Shown here: piece after piece, positions 51,085 to 59,833 of the stretch | Layout of the letters: every line of letters starts with the position of its first letter | Position numbering within the stretch: the first letter of the stretch is position 1 | Source: JBGPBY01 sp041481485 | GTDB taxonomy: Bacteria > Acidobacteriota > Terriglobia > 20CM-2-55-15 | NCBI GenBank assembly: GCA_041481485.1 | Contig: JBGPBY010000001.1 | Span: 1 to 59,833, forward strand | DNA length: 59,833 nt | Direction of reading: 5' to 3' | The notes under the pieces: generated by a model | What the model was told of the DNA's origin: nothing | Databases searched by the model: none | The model's input: only the letters and a program-made list of their open reading frames with translations | Made by a program: the position numbers and the translations under genes

Positions 51085-52050
51085 GTGGAATCCCGTTACC
51101 CTATTCGACCCATCGATTTATCTGGCGTCTCCACTTACCCTCTGGCCGACCGCCAGAGCAAAGTGCATTCCGGAATGTTCGGCAAGCCGCTTGACGGTTC
51201 AGATTCCATTCCAGCTTTCATTGCAAAACTTCCCAAAATCCTTGCAGCCGAAGATCTGCGCATACTAATTCGGGCAATACTCTATGCGCGAGCAACCGGA
51301 CGGCCCATTGTCTGGGGAATGGGCGGACATGTTATCAAGGTTGGCCTCGGTCCCGTGATTAACGATCTGATCGACAACGGCTTCGTTACCGCTATCGCAC
51401 TGAACGGTTCAGCAGCAATTCATGATTTTGAGGTGGCGCTTGCCGGATCGACTTCGGAAGAAGTTTCCGCTGGCCTGGGATCGGGAAAATTCGGCATGGC
51501 GCACGAAACTGGAGCCTTAATGAATGCCGCAATCAACAACGCCGCGGGAAAAGGCATTGGCATGGGAGAAGCGCTTGGAAATCTGATTGTAAACGGCGTC
51601 TCCGGAACAAAGTTTCCGTATCAGGAAATCAGTATTCTTGCGCGCGCATACAACAATCGCATTCCTGTAACCGTTCACGTGGCACTGGGCACTGACATTA
51701 TTCACGCTCACCCGGAAGCTTCGGGCAAGGCGACAGGCGAAGCCAGCCAGCATGATTTCCGTCTCTTTTGCACGGTAGTGCGGGAACTCAACGGCGGCGG
51801 CGTCTATCTGAATGTCGGCTCGGCCGTACTGCTGCCTGAAGTGTTTCTGAAAGCCATTTCCGTTGTCCGGAATCTCGGAAATACGCTGGAGGAATTCACA
51901 ACCGCAAATCTCGACTTTATTCAGCACTATCGACCGGCACAAAATGTTCTCAAACGGCCAACCCAACATAGCGGTCAGTCAGTCGCTTTGACGGGGCATC
52001 ATGAAATCATGATTCCGCTGATTGCGGCGGCGTTGAAGGGCTCGTTGTAA
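51085..52050 (+). CDS. conserved protein of uncertain family (321 aa)
   Basis: GTG start 2 bp after gmhA. The sequence is clearly folded and Gly-rich: RPIVWGMGGHVIKVGLGPVIN, NGSAAIHDFEVALAG, SGKFGMAHETGAL and a late VGSAVLLPEVFLKAI. It suggests a Rossmann-like or deoxyhypusine-synthase-like enzyme, but I hold that lightly. No signal peptide or membrane span. Between gmhA and a CPBP protein, a role with envelope sugars is possible. Confidence 0.6.
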   Translation: MESRYPIRPIDLSGVSTYPLADRQSKVHSGMFGKPLDGSDSIPAFIAKLPKILAAEDLRILIRAILYARATGRPIVWGMGGHVIKVGLGPVINDLIDNGFVTAIALNGSAAIHDFEVALAGSTSEEVSAGLGSGKFGMAHETGALMNAAINNAAGKGIGMGEALGNLIVNGVSGTKFPYQEISILARAYNNRIPVTVHVALGTDIIHAHPEASGKATGEASQHDFRLFCTVVRELNGGGVYLNVGSAVLLPEVFLKAISVVRNLGNTLEEFTTANLDFIQHYRPAQNVLKRPTQHSGQSVALTGHHEIMIPLIAAALKGSL

Positions 52051-52053
52051 CGC

Positions 52054-52794
52054 ATGGACATCATTCCGGAGCCGGCGTCCGTCCGTCCGGAATGGACGTT
52101 CTCCGACCTGGTTGTGTTTGGGACATTTTTTGTTCTCACGCTGCTGGTATTGCCCGGGGTAATTGTCAGCATCCTGGGCATTTTCATTCGCGGCCTGTCG
52201 GTAGAGCATATTTCAGGGGTGGTGCAGTTCCTGATTCAGGGAGTACTTACTCTGACGTGGGTCGGATTTATTGTCTTTTTGATCCGAGTCGTTCATCAAC
52301 GCCCGGTTCGGGAAAGTCTGCACTGGTTTCCTTCGCGAACACACGGCGTCGTCAGACTGATATTTCTTGGCATCACGCTGGCAGTGATTGCACTTCTGGT
52401 AACTGCACGCTTTCCACCGGACAAAGCCACACCCATTGAAAAACTCGTTGAGACCCCGGGATCACTTTACCTGCTCATCGTGTTCGGAATCTTCTTTGCG
52501 CCCATCACCGAAGAAATTATGTTTCGCGGGTTTCTTTTTGGAGTTTTTTCGGCTCTTGGAGGAAAACGTCTGGCGATTCCCGGGACTGCTCTCCTTTTTG
52601 CTCTCGTTCATGCACCGCAGTTGGCGGGAAGCTGGGCGGGGATCGTCTTGATTTTTATCGTGGGGTATGTGTTGTCGATTATCCGCCAGCGCTCCAACTC
52701 GATAGTGCCGTCCTTCATCGTGCATACCGCTTATAACAGCATGCTTTTTGGCGCTGGCGCGTTAAGCGCCCTGCTCCAGCGCGGACAACACTAA
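52054..52794 (+). CDS. CPBP-family intramembrane metalloprotease-like protein
   Basis: 246 residues with five to seven membrane spans. The conserved CPBP/Abi motifs are seen: PITEEIMFRGFLFG (Glu-Glu-x3-Arg), LLFALVHAPQ (His) and FIVHTAYNS (late His-x-Ala-x-Asn). Relatives cut CAAX tails or act in bacteriocin immunity; the bacterial target is unknown. Follows the 321-aa gene by 3 bp. Confidence 0.88.
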   Translation: MDIIPEPASVRPEWTFSDLVVFGTFFVLTLLVLPGVIVSILGIFIRGLSVEHISGVVQFLIQGVLTLTWVGFIVFLIRVVHQRPVRESLHWFPSRTHGVVRLIFLGITLAVIALLVTARFPPDKATPIEKLVETPGSLYLLIVFGIFFAPITEEIMFRGFLFGVFSALGGKRLAIPGTALLFALVHAPQLAGSWAGIVLIFIVGYVLSIIRQRSNSIVPSFIVHTAYNSMLFGAGALSALLQRGQH

Positions 52795-53864
52795 TTTACA
52801 TATCGTTCATAAAGGCTGGTTCGCTGACGGGGTGTGAAGCCGGCATCCTGGATAATTCGCCGGAGTTCGCCATCATTGGCGCGGTTGCGGGCTCCCGCGG
52901 CGCTGATCACATTTTCTTCGATCATGATGCTTCCCATGTCGTTGACTCCGAATCGAAGTCCAACCTGGCCGATTTTCAGACCGACGGTAAGCCATGAAAC
53001 CTGAATATTGTCGACATTGTCGAGATACAGCCGGCACAGGGCGAGTAACCGGAGATATTCTGCGGCCGTTACTCGGGGGATTTTCCGCTTCCCGAGCTCG
53101 GTATGTTCATCCTGGAATGTCCACGGAATAAACGCGGTAAACCCGCCAGTTTCATCCTGGAGCATGCGGACTTTCTCCAGATGGTTGATTCGATGTCGCA
53201 GGGCTTCGCCGACACCGATCATCATGGTTGCAGTGGTCTTCAGATTTAAATGATGCGCTTCGCGATGGACCATGAGCCAGTCGGCACTGTTGCACTTGAG
53301 AGGACTGATATCACTGCGAATTTCGTCGTCAAGAATCTCGCCGCCGCCGCCCGGCATGGAATCCAGTCCGGCCGCCTTCAGGCGTTGAAGAGTTTGAGGG
53401 ACGGTAAGCCGGGATACTTTGGCAATATTGAGAATCTCTGACGGTGAAAAACAATGGCAGTGGATCTGGAATTTTTCTTTGATACCCGATAGCAGTCTTT
53501 CGTAGTAGTCGATTTTCAAATCCGGGTGAACGCCGCCCTGCATGAGAATTCCGGTTCCGCCTAATGCAAGCGTCTCTTCAATTTTCCGGTAAATCACATG
53601 GTCGGGAAGGACATATGCTTCGTTGTCGCCTTTGATGCGATAAAAGGCGCAAAACGTGCAAAATTCCTTACACACGTTCGTGTAGTTGATATTCCGATCG
53701 ATGATATAGCTGATGACATTGCCCGGATGGCGCCTCTGCCGGACCTGATCGGCCGCATCGGCCAGATCGACGAGATCTGCCTTCTCATAAATCAACGCGG
53801 CGTTTTCCGCTGTGATGCGGACACCGTCTACGGCAGATTGAAGAATCTTTGTGATATCGCTCAT
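52791..53864 (-). CDS. mqnC: cyclic dehypoxanthine futalosine synthase
   Basis: 357 residues of the radical SAM superfamily: CKEFCTFCAFYR (Cys-x3-Cys-x2-Cys), then GGTGILMQGGVHPDLKIDYYE and SMPGGGGEIL. It cyclises dehypoxanthine futalosine in the alternative menaquinone route. Its ATG overlaps the mqnA stop and its last bases overlap the CPBP gene end by 4 bp. Confidence 0.95.
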   Translation of the reverse strand: MSDITKILQSAVDGVRITAENAALIYEKADLVDLADAADQVRQRRHPGNVISYIIDRNINYTNVCKEFCTFCAFYRIKGDNEAYVLPDHVIYRKIEETLALGGTGILMQGGVHPDLKIDYYERLLSGIKEKFQIHCHCFSPSEILNIAKVSRLTVPQTLQRLKAAGLDSMPGGGGEILDDEIRSDISPLKCNSADWLMVHREAHHLNLKTTATMMIGVGEALRHRINHLEKVRMLQDETGGFTAFIPWTFQDEHTELGKRKIPRVTAAEYLRLLALCRLYLDNVDNIQVSWLTVGLKIGQVGLRFGVNDMGSIMIEENVISAAGARNRANDGELRRIIQDAGFTPRQRTSLYERYVN

Positions 53865-54721
53865 AGAAATTCCAGCGTTCTTGGAGATGGAATTGCGCCG
53901 ATATGGGCAGCCTTTTCATAAAAAAGCTGCAGACCTGCGGCACACTCCGAATCCATGAAGTAAGAAACGGTCCGATCCAAATATTCCTGCAAATATTCCT
54001 TCCGGATCGAAAGAGTCTGCGAGTAACGTTCCGCAATGGTCGTTGTGTTTGCGACCCCGAAATCACGGGATGCCTTCAGCAGATGTGTGGTGTTCCCGTT
54101 CTGAAAACCGGGACGGCTTGCCCAAAATGCGAAAACGAACGGCAACCCCGTAAGCACTTTCCATCGTTCAACCATATCGAATACAAATAGAGGTTCCGGA
54201 CTGAGTTTCAAAAGAGCCTTTTGCTTTTCCGCATTCGGCTGCTCGTTTGCTTCCATGAACTTCAGCGCCGGATCGCCAATGATGACTGCGGCATCCGCCT
54301 TGGCGAGCATGGTTTCCAGATTCGGTTCCGTAGTTCGAAACTCAGGCCGGACATGATTGAATTCGTCCAGAAGGATGCGCGCCAGGACCACTGAAGTTCG
54401 GGAACTGCTGTCACTTGCAACGGTTTTGATTTCCCACAAGGGTTTGTTGCTGATCAGCAGCACGCTGCGCACACGATGACGGCACGCGATAACCGGACCC
54501 GCGACAATTTTTGAACCTTTGATTCGCTGGAATTCGATGGAAGGAATCAAGCCGATGTCTACGGTCCCGGCTGACAGTTGGTCCGCGCACTCTGCGGGAG
54601 TGCTCAATACAGTCTCAAAATCGGCCGCTTGTTGTCCTTCAAGAATCCCCCAGGCGAGGGGAGCGGCGTTCAGATACCGGACTATCGATATTTTCGTTTT
54701 GGTCACACGGCATTTTAGCAT
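53861..54721 (-). CDS. mqnA: chorismate dehydratase
   Basis: 286 residues of the periplasmic-binding-protein-like fold. ISIVRYLNAAPLAWGI near the N-terminus and the block LSAGTVDIGLIPSIEFQR are typical of MqnA, which makes 3-enolpyruvylbenzoate from chorismate in the futalosine menaquinone route. ATG start at 54721; a GTG 15 bp further in is also possible. Couples to mqnC by ATGA. Confidence 0.92.
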   Translation of the reverse strand: MLKCRVTKTKISIVRYLNAAPLAWGILEGQQAADFETVLSTPAECADQLSAGTVDIGLIPSIEFQRIKGSKIVAGPVIACRHRVRSVLLISNKPLWEIKTVASDSSSRTSVVLARILLDEFNHVRPEFRTTEPNLETMLAKADAAVIIGDPALKFMEANEQPNAEKQKALLKLSPEPLFVFDMVERWKVLTGLPFVFAFWASRPGFQNGNTTHLLKASRDFGVANTTTIAERYSQTLSIRKEYLQEYLDRTVSYFMDSECAAGLQLFYEKAAHIGAIPSPRTLEFL

Positions 54722-54734
54722 GCCGGTGACGAGC

Positions 54735-55268
54735 TCAAATCACTTGAAACTCCCGGAATACGTACTGATAGAACGGGTCGTTGATGTAGAGCTTGACCCA
54801 ATTCAACCCCGCCACACATTGCGGGAACTGCTCGGAAAGTTTTCGATATACCTCCACGGAGTCCTCACGTTCCATTTCTGAAACCATGTTGTAGGATCGA
54901 CGGCCCTGGGCGGCATAAAACGAAAGGCTCACAGTTTGGTGACCGTAGGTCAAACTCTCGGGAAACAGTCCAAGATTGAACAAGGCGAGGTCCCCGAGGT
55001 GGCGATAACATTCCCGGCGCATTTCGGCCGACATTTCGCGATCGGCCTGAGCGAGGATCTCGCCGACATAGCGTAACTTGTGGCCGGATTCGTCCTGAAT
55101 TCGGTATAGATTTTCCGGATGAATAAAATCGATCAGAAGATTGGTGACGTAATCAATGGTATCTTTGTCGCGGAGCCGGAGTTCTCCCATTCCACGTTCG
55201 GTCAATTGGTGAAAAACCGCCCGCACAGGGTGGTCGTCAGGAATGGAACTCTGAAGATGACGTATCAT
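54735..55268 (-). CDS. conserved hypothetical protein (177 aa)
   Basis: Not recognised. A mainly helical soluble protein with several aromatic patches: LLIDFIHPENLYRIQ, RRECYRHLGDLALFNLG and YFxAAQGRRSYNM-like text, ending YINDPFYQYVFREFQ. No signal peptide or catalytic motif. It lies 13 bp upstream of mqnA in the same direction, so it probably heads the mqnA-mqnC operon and may be linked to quinone or respiratory metabolism. Confidence 0.65.
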   Translation of the reverse strand: MIRHLQSSIPDDHPVRAVFHQLTERGMGELRLRDKDTIDYVTNLLIDFIHPENLYRIQDESGHKLRYVGEILAQADREMSAEMRRECYRHLGDLALFNLGLFPESLTYGHQTVSLSFYAAQGRRSYNMVSEMEREDSVEVYRKLSEQFPQCVAGLNWVKLYINDPFYQYVFREFQVI

Positions 55269-55314
55269 TGATCACCTCGTATTTCTATAGACGTCCGGAC
55301 GCGACGGGGGTTGC

Positions 55315-56451
55315 ATGCAAGTAGCCATCACCGGCGCCGGTCCGGCCGGCTGCTGGGCGGCCATCCAGCTTGCAAATCGTGGTCATTCCGTTACCCTCAT
55401 TGACGCTCTGGCCCCCTGGGAAAAGCCCTGTGGAGGCGGCGTAACAACCAAAGCCCTTGATCGATTCGGTATCTTTACGACTAATCTTCCCCGAGTGGAC
55501 ATCCAGGAAGTAACAGTTTTCTTTGGGGACCGGGAGCACGTCAGCCTTACTCCGCAGACACCGCTTGCCGTCGTTTCGCGCCAGGAACTCGGAAAACACC
55601 TTCTGGACCAGGCCATCCAAGCGGGTGTTCAGCTGATCAAAGACAGAGTTACCGGCATTCGGCAGGAAGGCTCACGCTGGCGGCTTACTGGAAGGCAGTC
55701 GGAAACCGTGGGGGACTTTCTGGTCGGCGCTGACGGCGCAACCAGCATGGTCCGGAGGATCCTGGGAACTCCGCTCACTGCAGAGGAACTCTGCGTGACG
55801 ATGGGCTATTTTATTCCGGGTACCTTTCCGGCGCAAATGAAGATTTTTTTTGTCCCGGCACTGGAGGGCTACATCTGGTCTTTTCCCCGCCCGACTCACC
55901 TCTCCTACGGATTGATCACGCGGAGCGAACCGGCCTGGAATACAAGAGCAAAATCCCTGCTTTCAAATTTCATCGAAGCGGATCTTGGCACTCTCGTGAT
56001 GGACCAGGCCGAGTTTTACAGTGCGCCGGTTCCCTGCCTCAGTCCTAAATCGTGGAAGCGAAACACCATTTCCGGTGATCGCTGGGCCCTGATTGGCGAT
56101 GCGGCGGGGCTGGTCGATCCGATCACCGGCGAAGGCATTTATTTCGCGTTTCGCTCCGCGCAAATTCTGGCAGAAACAATTGAACAACCCGGCGCCTACT
56201 CGAAAGCCATATCTTCCGATGTCGGAAAAGAACTGGCATTGGCCGCCAGAATGTACCGGCGATTCTATCGGGGCCACTTTCTCGGTGGAGATTTTCGAAA
56301 GCGCACCGTTCAGCTGGCCCGACGAAGCCGAACCATACGGCAAATCCTCGGCAATCTCATTGGCGGGAATCAGCCCTACACTGGGCTTAAGAAGAAGCTT
56401 TTTCTCTCCATTCCTTCGGTTGGGTGGGATTTGTTATCGGCCAGAAAGTAG
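55315..56451 (+). CDS. geranylgeranyl-reductase-family FAD-dependent oxidoreductase
   Basis: 378 residues. The FAD-binding Rossmann motif VAITGAGPAGCWAA at the N-terminus, PCGGGVTTKAL just after, and WALIGDAAGLVDPITGEGI (the GD motif) near residue 260 place it in the geranylgeranyl reductase/FixC group. Members reduce isoprenoid double bonds; divergent from the mqn operon it might saturate the menaquinone tail, which is inference. Its end overlaps the antiporter start by 28 bp. Confidence 0.82.
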   Translation: MQVAITGAGPAGCWAAIQLANRGHSVTLIDALAPWEKPCGGGVTTKALDRFGIFTTNLPRVDIQEVTVFFGDREHVSLTPQTPLAVVSRQELGKHLLDQAIQAGVQLIKDRVTGIRQEGSRWRLTGRQSETVGDFLVGADGATSMVRRILGTPLTAEELCVTMGYFIPGTFPAQMKIFFVPALEGYIWSFPRPTHLSYGLITRSEPAWNTRAKSLLSNFIEADLGTLVMDQAEFYSAPVPCLSPKSWKRNTISGDRWALIGDAAGLVDPITGEGIYFAFRSAQILAETIEQPGAYSKAISSDVGKELALAARMYRRFYRGHFLGGDFRKRTVQLARRSRTIRQILGNLIGGNQPYTGLKKKLFLSIPSVGWDLLSARK

Positions 56452-57629
56452 CAAACTCATTGGGAATTGCGGCTGATTTCATACTGGTGCTCGTGGCGGG
56501 TTTGATTGGTGGCATCCTCGCCCGGCTGCTGAGACTTCCAATGCTGGTGGGGTATGTGATTGGCGGCATTTTCGTCGGCCCTCATACCGCGGGCCCGACC
56601 GTTGTTCAAGTCCACGACATTGAGCTCCTTGCGGAAATTGGCGTCGCTCTCCTGCTGTTCTCTCTGGGATTGGAGGTGTCTTTTCGCGATTTGAAGCCGG
56701 TGCGCACCGTTGCATTGATTGGCGGTCCGATTCAAATTGTCCTCGTGGTTACGCTTGGGGCCTTGGCTGTTTTATACGGTTTACGCCTGAGTATTTCAGA
56801 ATCACTTTGGTTTGGCGCAATGATTTCCGTGTCGAGCACAATGGTCGTTGTGAAAATCCTGGCCGAGGAGGGCCGCACATCGACTCTTGCCAGCCGCGTT
56901 ATGATTGGCCTGCTCATCGTCCAGGATCTCGCGGTTATTCCAATGCTGATCATCCTTCCTCAACTGGGCAATCCCGACGATATCCTGCTACGCGTCGCGC
57001 GATCGTTTGCCATCGTCGCACTGATGCTGGTCTCAGTCTTCTTTGTTGGCACCCGGCTGCTTCCGCTCGCGCTAAAGTTTGCGCTGGCATTGGGAGCCAG
57101 AGAGTTATTCCTGGTTGCAACGGTGACCATCGCCGTGGGCGTGGGGTACGCAGCGCATGCCGCAGGACTGTCATTTGCCCTTGGCGCATTCATTGCCGGA
57201 ATCGTGATTAGCGAGACGGAATTCAGCCATCAGGCTCTGACGGATGTCGTTCCAATACGAGATCTGTTTGGATTGCTGTTCTTTGTGACCGTAGGCATGC
57301 TCTTCGATCCTGCCTTTGTGCTGGGCCATCCCTTCCAGATTCTTATCACTGTAGCCGCGATTTTTATCGGGAAGGCTATTATTATCGGAGGATCAACACG
57401 CTTGTTCGGCTACACCAAACTCGCACCGTGGATTGTGGGGTTGGGACTATCGCAGATTGGCGAGTTTTCATTCGTACTCGCGCGGACGGGGCTCAACGGC
57501 GGATTCCTGTCGAAGGAGACCTATGAACTCGCGCTGACTTCCACAATCCTTACAATGGCGCTGGCTCCGCTGGTGTGCCGAGCGGCGTTGCCGCTCGGCC
57601 GAATGTGGCAAGTCAGTAATCAGCAGTGA
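56424..57629 (+). CDS. CPA2-family cation:proton antiporter (KefB-like, no RCK domain)
   Basis: 401 residues, about 12 spans. GYVIGGIFVGPHTAG, LLLFSLGLEVSF, VSSTMVVVKIL and LLIVQDLAVIPML are the KefB/KefC-type transport core signatures. The cytosolic TrkA-N (RCK) domain usual in KefB/KefC is absent, so gating by nucleotides or glutathione is unlikely in this polypeptide. GTG start; a later start is possible because the first 28 bp overlap the flavoprotein gene. Confidence 0.88.
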   Translation: MGFVIGQKVANSLGIAADFILVLVAGLIGGILARLLRLPMLVGYVIGGIFVGPHTAGPTVVQVHDIELLAEIGVALLLFSLGLEVSFRDLKPVRTVALIGGPIQIVLVVTLGALAVLYGLRLSISESLWFGAMISVSSTMVVVKILAEEGRTSTLASRVMIGLLIVQDLAVIPMLIILPQLGNPDDILLRVARSFAIVALMLVSVFFVGTRLLPLALKFALALGARELFLVATVTIAVGVGYAAHAAGLSFALGAFIAGIVISETEFSHQALTDVVPIRDLFGLLFFVTVGMLFDPAFVLGHPFQILITVAAIFIGKAIIIGGSTRLFGYTKLAPWIVGLGLSQIGEFSFVLARTGLNGGFLSKETYELALTSTILTMALAPLVCRAALPLGRMWQVSNQQ

Positions 57630-57677
57630 CTATGTATTCGACTTTCTACACTACTTCCGGAAGAACCACGAACTCGG

Positions 57678-59833
57678 TCAATTGACCAGGGGAGGCGTTT
57701 CCTCGGCTTCGTTTTCAACCAGTGTTGTGGCGGCGGTAACTTTGTCATCGTCGTCCAGATTGATCAGTCGCACTCCCTGGCTGGCGCGTCCAACCGCGCG
57801 AATATCCGTGGAGCGCACGCGGATCAATTTGCCATTGGCAGTCATGACCAACACATCGGAATCTTCCTGAACCGGCATAATCGCGACGACCTTGCCGTTC
57901 TTCTCCATCGTCTTGACGTTGATGATGCCCTTTCCACCGCGGCCCTGCACCCGATACTCGTCCACGTTGGTGCGCTTGCCAAATCCGCGTTCGGTCACCG
58001 AAAGGACGAGTTCGTCCTCACTTCTGGAAACGATCATCGACACCACGTAATCGCCTTCTTCCAGCCGGATTCCGATGACACCATAGGCCTGCCTCCCCAT
58101 TTCGCGCACATCCGCGTGTTCAAATCGAATGCACAGACCATCGTGAGTTCCGATGAAGACGGTTTCCTTTGAGGAAACAAGCTGCGCGGCAATGAGTTCG
58201 TCATCTTCCGGCACGCCCATGGCAATGATTCCTCTGCTCGTCGGGTTATTGAAATTCTCGAGGGAGGTTTTCTTTACCTGACCCTGGCGTGTGGCCATCA
58301 TGACAAACACCGAAGGGTCAAATTCCTTCACGGAAAGAAGCGCGCGAACTCCCTCACCGGGAAGCAGGTTGGCGAGATTCACGATGGCTTTTCCTTTACC
58401 TGCGGTGCCAACATCCGGAATCTCATAGACCTTCAGCCAATAGAGCCGGCCACGGTCCGTAAAGATGAGCATGTAGCTGTGGGTATTGGCGACAAAGACA
58501 TTAGTGACTACATCTTCGTCACGTGTCTTCATCCCAATGCGGCCCTTTCCGCCGCGACCCTGATTTCGATAGACAGTCTGAGGCGTTCGTTTCAGATAGC
58601 CGGTGTGAGTGACGGTAATCACAACGTCCTCCTCCGCTATCAGGTCTTCGAGGCGGATGTCTGCCTCTTCATCCATGATTCCGGTGCGGCGTTCGTCGCC
58701 AAACTTCTCCTTCACTTCGCGGAATTCTTCGATTACGACCAGTCGGAGTTTGGATTCGTTTGCCAGGATGTCTTTCAATTCAGCAATGCGTTCGCGAAGC
58801 TCATTCAACTCGTCGATAATTTTTTGCCGCTCAAGGCCAGTCAGGCGCTGGAGCTGCATTTCGAGAATCGCTTTGGCCTGAACTTCAGTGGACTCAAATT
58901 GGGCGATCAACCCTTCGCGCGCTTCGGCCCCGGTTTTTGCGGCGCGGATCAGTGTGATGATGGCATCGATATGATCGAGCGCTTTCTGCAGGCCTTCAAG
59001 AATGTGCGCCCGAGCTTCAGCCTTGCGCAATTCGAACTGGGTACGGCGCCGCACAATGTCCACGCGATGTTCGATGAAGTTGCGGAGCAATTCCATCAGC
59101 GTGAGTACTTTGGGCTGGCCGTTGACGATGGCGAGGTTGATCACGCCAAATGTCGTCTGCATCGGCGTAAGCTTGTAGAGATTGTTCAGAATGACGGGAG
59201 ATTGCTCTCCGCGTTTCAGCTCGATGACGATGCGCATTCCGTCGCGGTCGCTTTCGTCCCGAATATCGGAAATCCCTTCGAGCTTTTTGTCGGTTACGAG
59301 TTCCGCGATTTTCTCTATCAATCGCGCCTTGTTGATCTGATACGGAATTTCCGTAACAACGATAACTTCCCGGTCCTTACCTTGTCTCTCAATAATCGCG
59401 CGGGCGCGCATGGTCAGACTACCGCGGCCGGTGGCATAGGCCTGCCGGATTCCTGAGCGTCCGTAAATGAACCCCGCGGTTGGAAAGTCCGGACCTTTGA
59501 TCATCCCCGTGATTTCAGCGAGGGTCGCGCCGGGATTGTCCATCAGATGAATCAAGCCGTCACAGACTTCGGAGAGGTTGTGCGGAGGCATGTTGGTTGC
59601 CATACCGACCGCGATTCCGCCGGAACCATTGACGAGAAGATTGGGAATTCGGCTGGGCAAATAGGACGGCTCTTCGCGTTCTTCGTCGTAGTTGGGAACA
59701 AATTCGACGGTATCTTTGTCGATGTCCTCCAGAAGAGCTTCGGACAATGCCGTCATTCGGGCTTCGGTGTAGCGCATCGCGGCAGGGGGATCGCCATCGA
59801 CGGAACCGAAATTACCCTGGCCGTCGACCAGCG
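57678..59833 (-). CDS. gyrA: DNA gyrase subunit A (partial, N-terminus outside window)
   Basis: About 718 codons of the C-terminal part are present; the first ~120 residues with the active-site Tyr lie beyond the right edge. The segment starts LVDGQGNFGSVDGDPPAAMRY and continues NLLVNGSGGIAVGMATNMPPHN, as in GyrA. A GyrA-box-like QGRGGKG occurs twice in the C-terminal beta-pinwheel, which supports gyrase over topoisomerase IV ParC. It introduces negative supercoils with GyrB. Confidence 0.95.
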   Translation of the reverse strand, partial: LVDGQGNFGSVDGDPPAAMRYTEARMTALSEALLEDIDKDTVEFVPNYDEEREEPSYLPSRIPNLLVNGSGGIAVGMATNMPPHNLSEVCDGLIHLMDNPGATLAEITGMIKGPDFPTAGFIYGRSGIRQAYATGRGSLTMRARAIIERQGKDREVIVVTEIPYQINKARLIEKIAELVTDKKLEGISDIRDESDRDGMRIVIELKRGEQSPVILNNLYKLTPMQTTFGVINLAIVNGQPKVLTLMELLRNFIEHRVDIVRRRTQFELRKAEARAHILEGLQKALDHIDAIITLIRAAKTGAEAREGLIAQFESTEVQAKAILEMQLQRLTGLERQKIIDELNELRERIAELKDILANESKLRLVVIEEFREVKEKFGDERRTGIMDEEADIRLEDLIAEEDVVITVTHTGYLKRTPQTVYRNQGRGGKGRIGMKTRDEDVVTNVFVANTHSYMLIFTDRGRLYWLKVYEIPDVGTAGKGKAIVNLANLLPGEGVRALLSVKEFDPSVFVMMATRQGQVKKTSLENFNNPTSRGIIAMGVPEDDELIAAQLVSSKETVFIGTHDGLCIRFEHADVREMGRQAYGVIGIRLEEGDYVVSMIVSRSEDELVLSVTERGFGKRTNVDEYRVQGRGGKGIINVKTMEKNGKVVAIMPVQEDSDVLVMTANGKLIRVRSTDIRAVGRASQGVRLINLDDDDKVTAATTLVENEAEETPPLVN

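Noticed and set aside
1..59833. tRNA, rRNA, CRISPR, integrase or toxin-antitoxin loci
   Set aside because: I looked for T-loop sequences, regular spacer arrays and known protein motifs and found none.

Overview
The window looks like a chromosomal segment of an Acidobacteriota bacterium. This is an inference from gene content: a VWFA-related protein of the acidobacterial type, a quinoprotein dehydrogenase with a Gly-rich spacer, a tannase-type esterase, a DUF1552 Tat protein and a secreted carboxypeptidase-regulatory-domain protein, among otherwise ordinary Gram-negative housekeeping genes. GC is moderate and coding density is high, with many 4-bp ATGA/GTGA overlaps. I see no rRNA, tRNA, CRISPR array, transposase or phage gene.

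Layout. 1-2.8 kb: an operon of two unrecognised genes and a NeuB-type sialic-acid-synthase-like gene cut by the left edge, next to flagellar genes (flgN-like, csrA, fliW). 2.8-8.4 kb: tannase-type esterase, a 67-residue DHp-only protein with a small hypothetical gene, a divergent NtrC-type regulator, a VWFA-related protein and a ferredoxin. 8.5-13.9 kb: AhpD-like protein, RsuA-family pseudouridine synthase, pgeF, acpS, PQQ dehydrogenase, the tail of a broken formylglycine-generating-enzyme-like gene, and a clan AA protease. 14-21.6 kb: a larE-purD-purE-mtaB operon, then HNH, yqeY, lepB, galU and rsmI. 21.9-27.7 kb: an operon rfaE2-mfd-surA/ppiC-S4-blaI. 27.7-31.1 kb: a hydrolase fused to a membrane domain and a secreted protein. 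31.3-39.5 kb: two arginine clusters (argC-argB-argA and argF-argG-argH) with divergent argR, and a histidine kinase/response regulator pair inside. 39.5-57.6 kb: folK, rfbC, mltG-ruvX, an S41 protease, ABC-F, DUF1552, uvrA-gmhA-unknown-CPBP, mqnA-mqnC, a geranylgeranyl-reductase-family flavoprotein and a CPA2 antiporter. The right edge cuts gyrA.

How genes work together. The arginine genes form a regulon whose logic can be read from the DNA. Both cluster promoters (TTGACC, 17 bp, then a -10) carry two ARG-box-like palindromes with centres exactly 20 bp apart; one lies on the -10 and the other overlaps or adjoins the start codon, and the predicted mRNAs are leaderless or nearly so. mqnA and mqnC show menaquinone synthesis by the futalosine route. 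gmhA and rfaE2 point to ADP-heptose for the cell envelope. fliW-csrA is the usual FliW-CsrA flagellin switch.

Two families of dispersed, palindrome-rich repeats sit between genes. Family A is ~80-100 bp (6778, 29151 and 31128). Family B is ~200-230 bp (10923, 21651 and 45263). They contain no gene and look like REP/MITE-type elements. The most unusual observations are the matched ARG operators, the 95-nt argF/argG overlap, the three 13-residue repeats at the start of signal peptidase I, the DHp-only protein beside a regulator with a GAFTSA loop, and the two repeat families.
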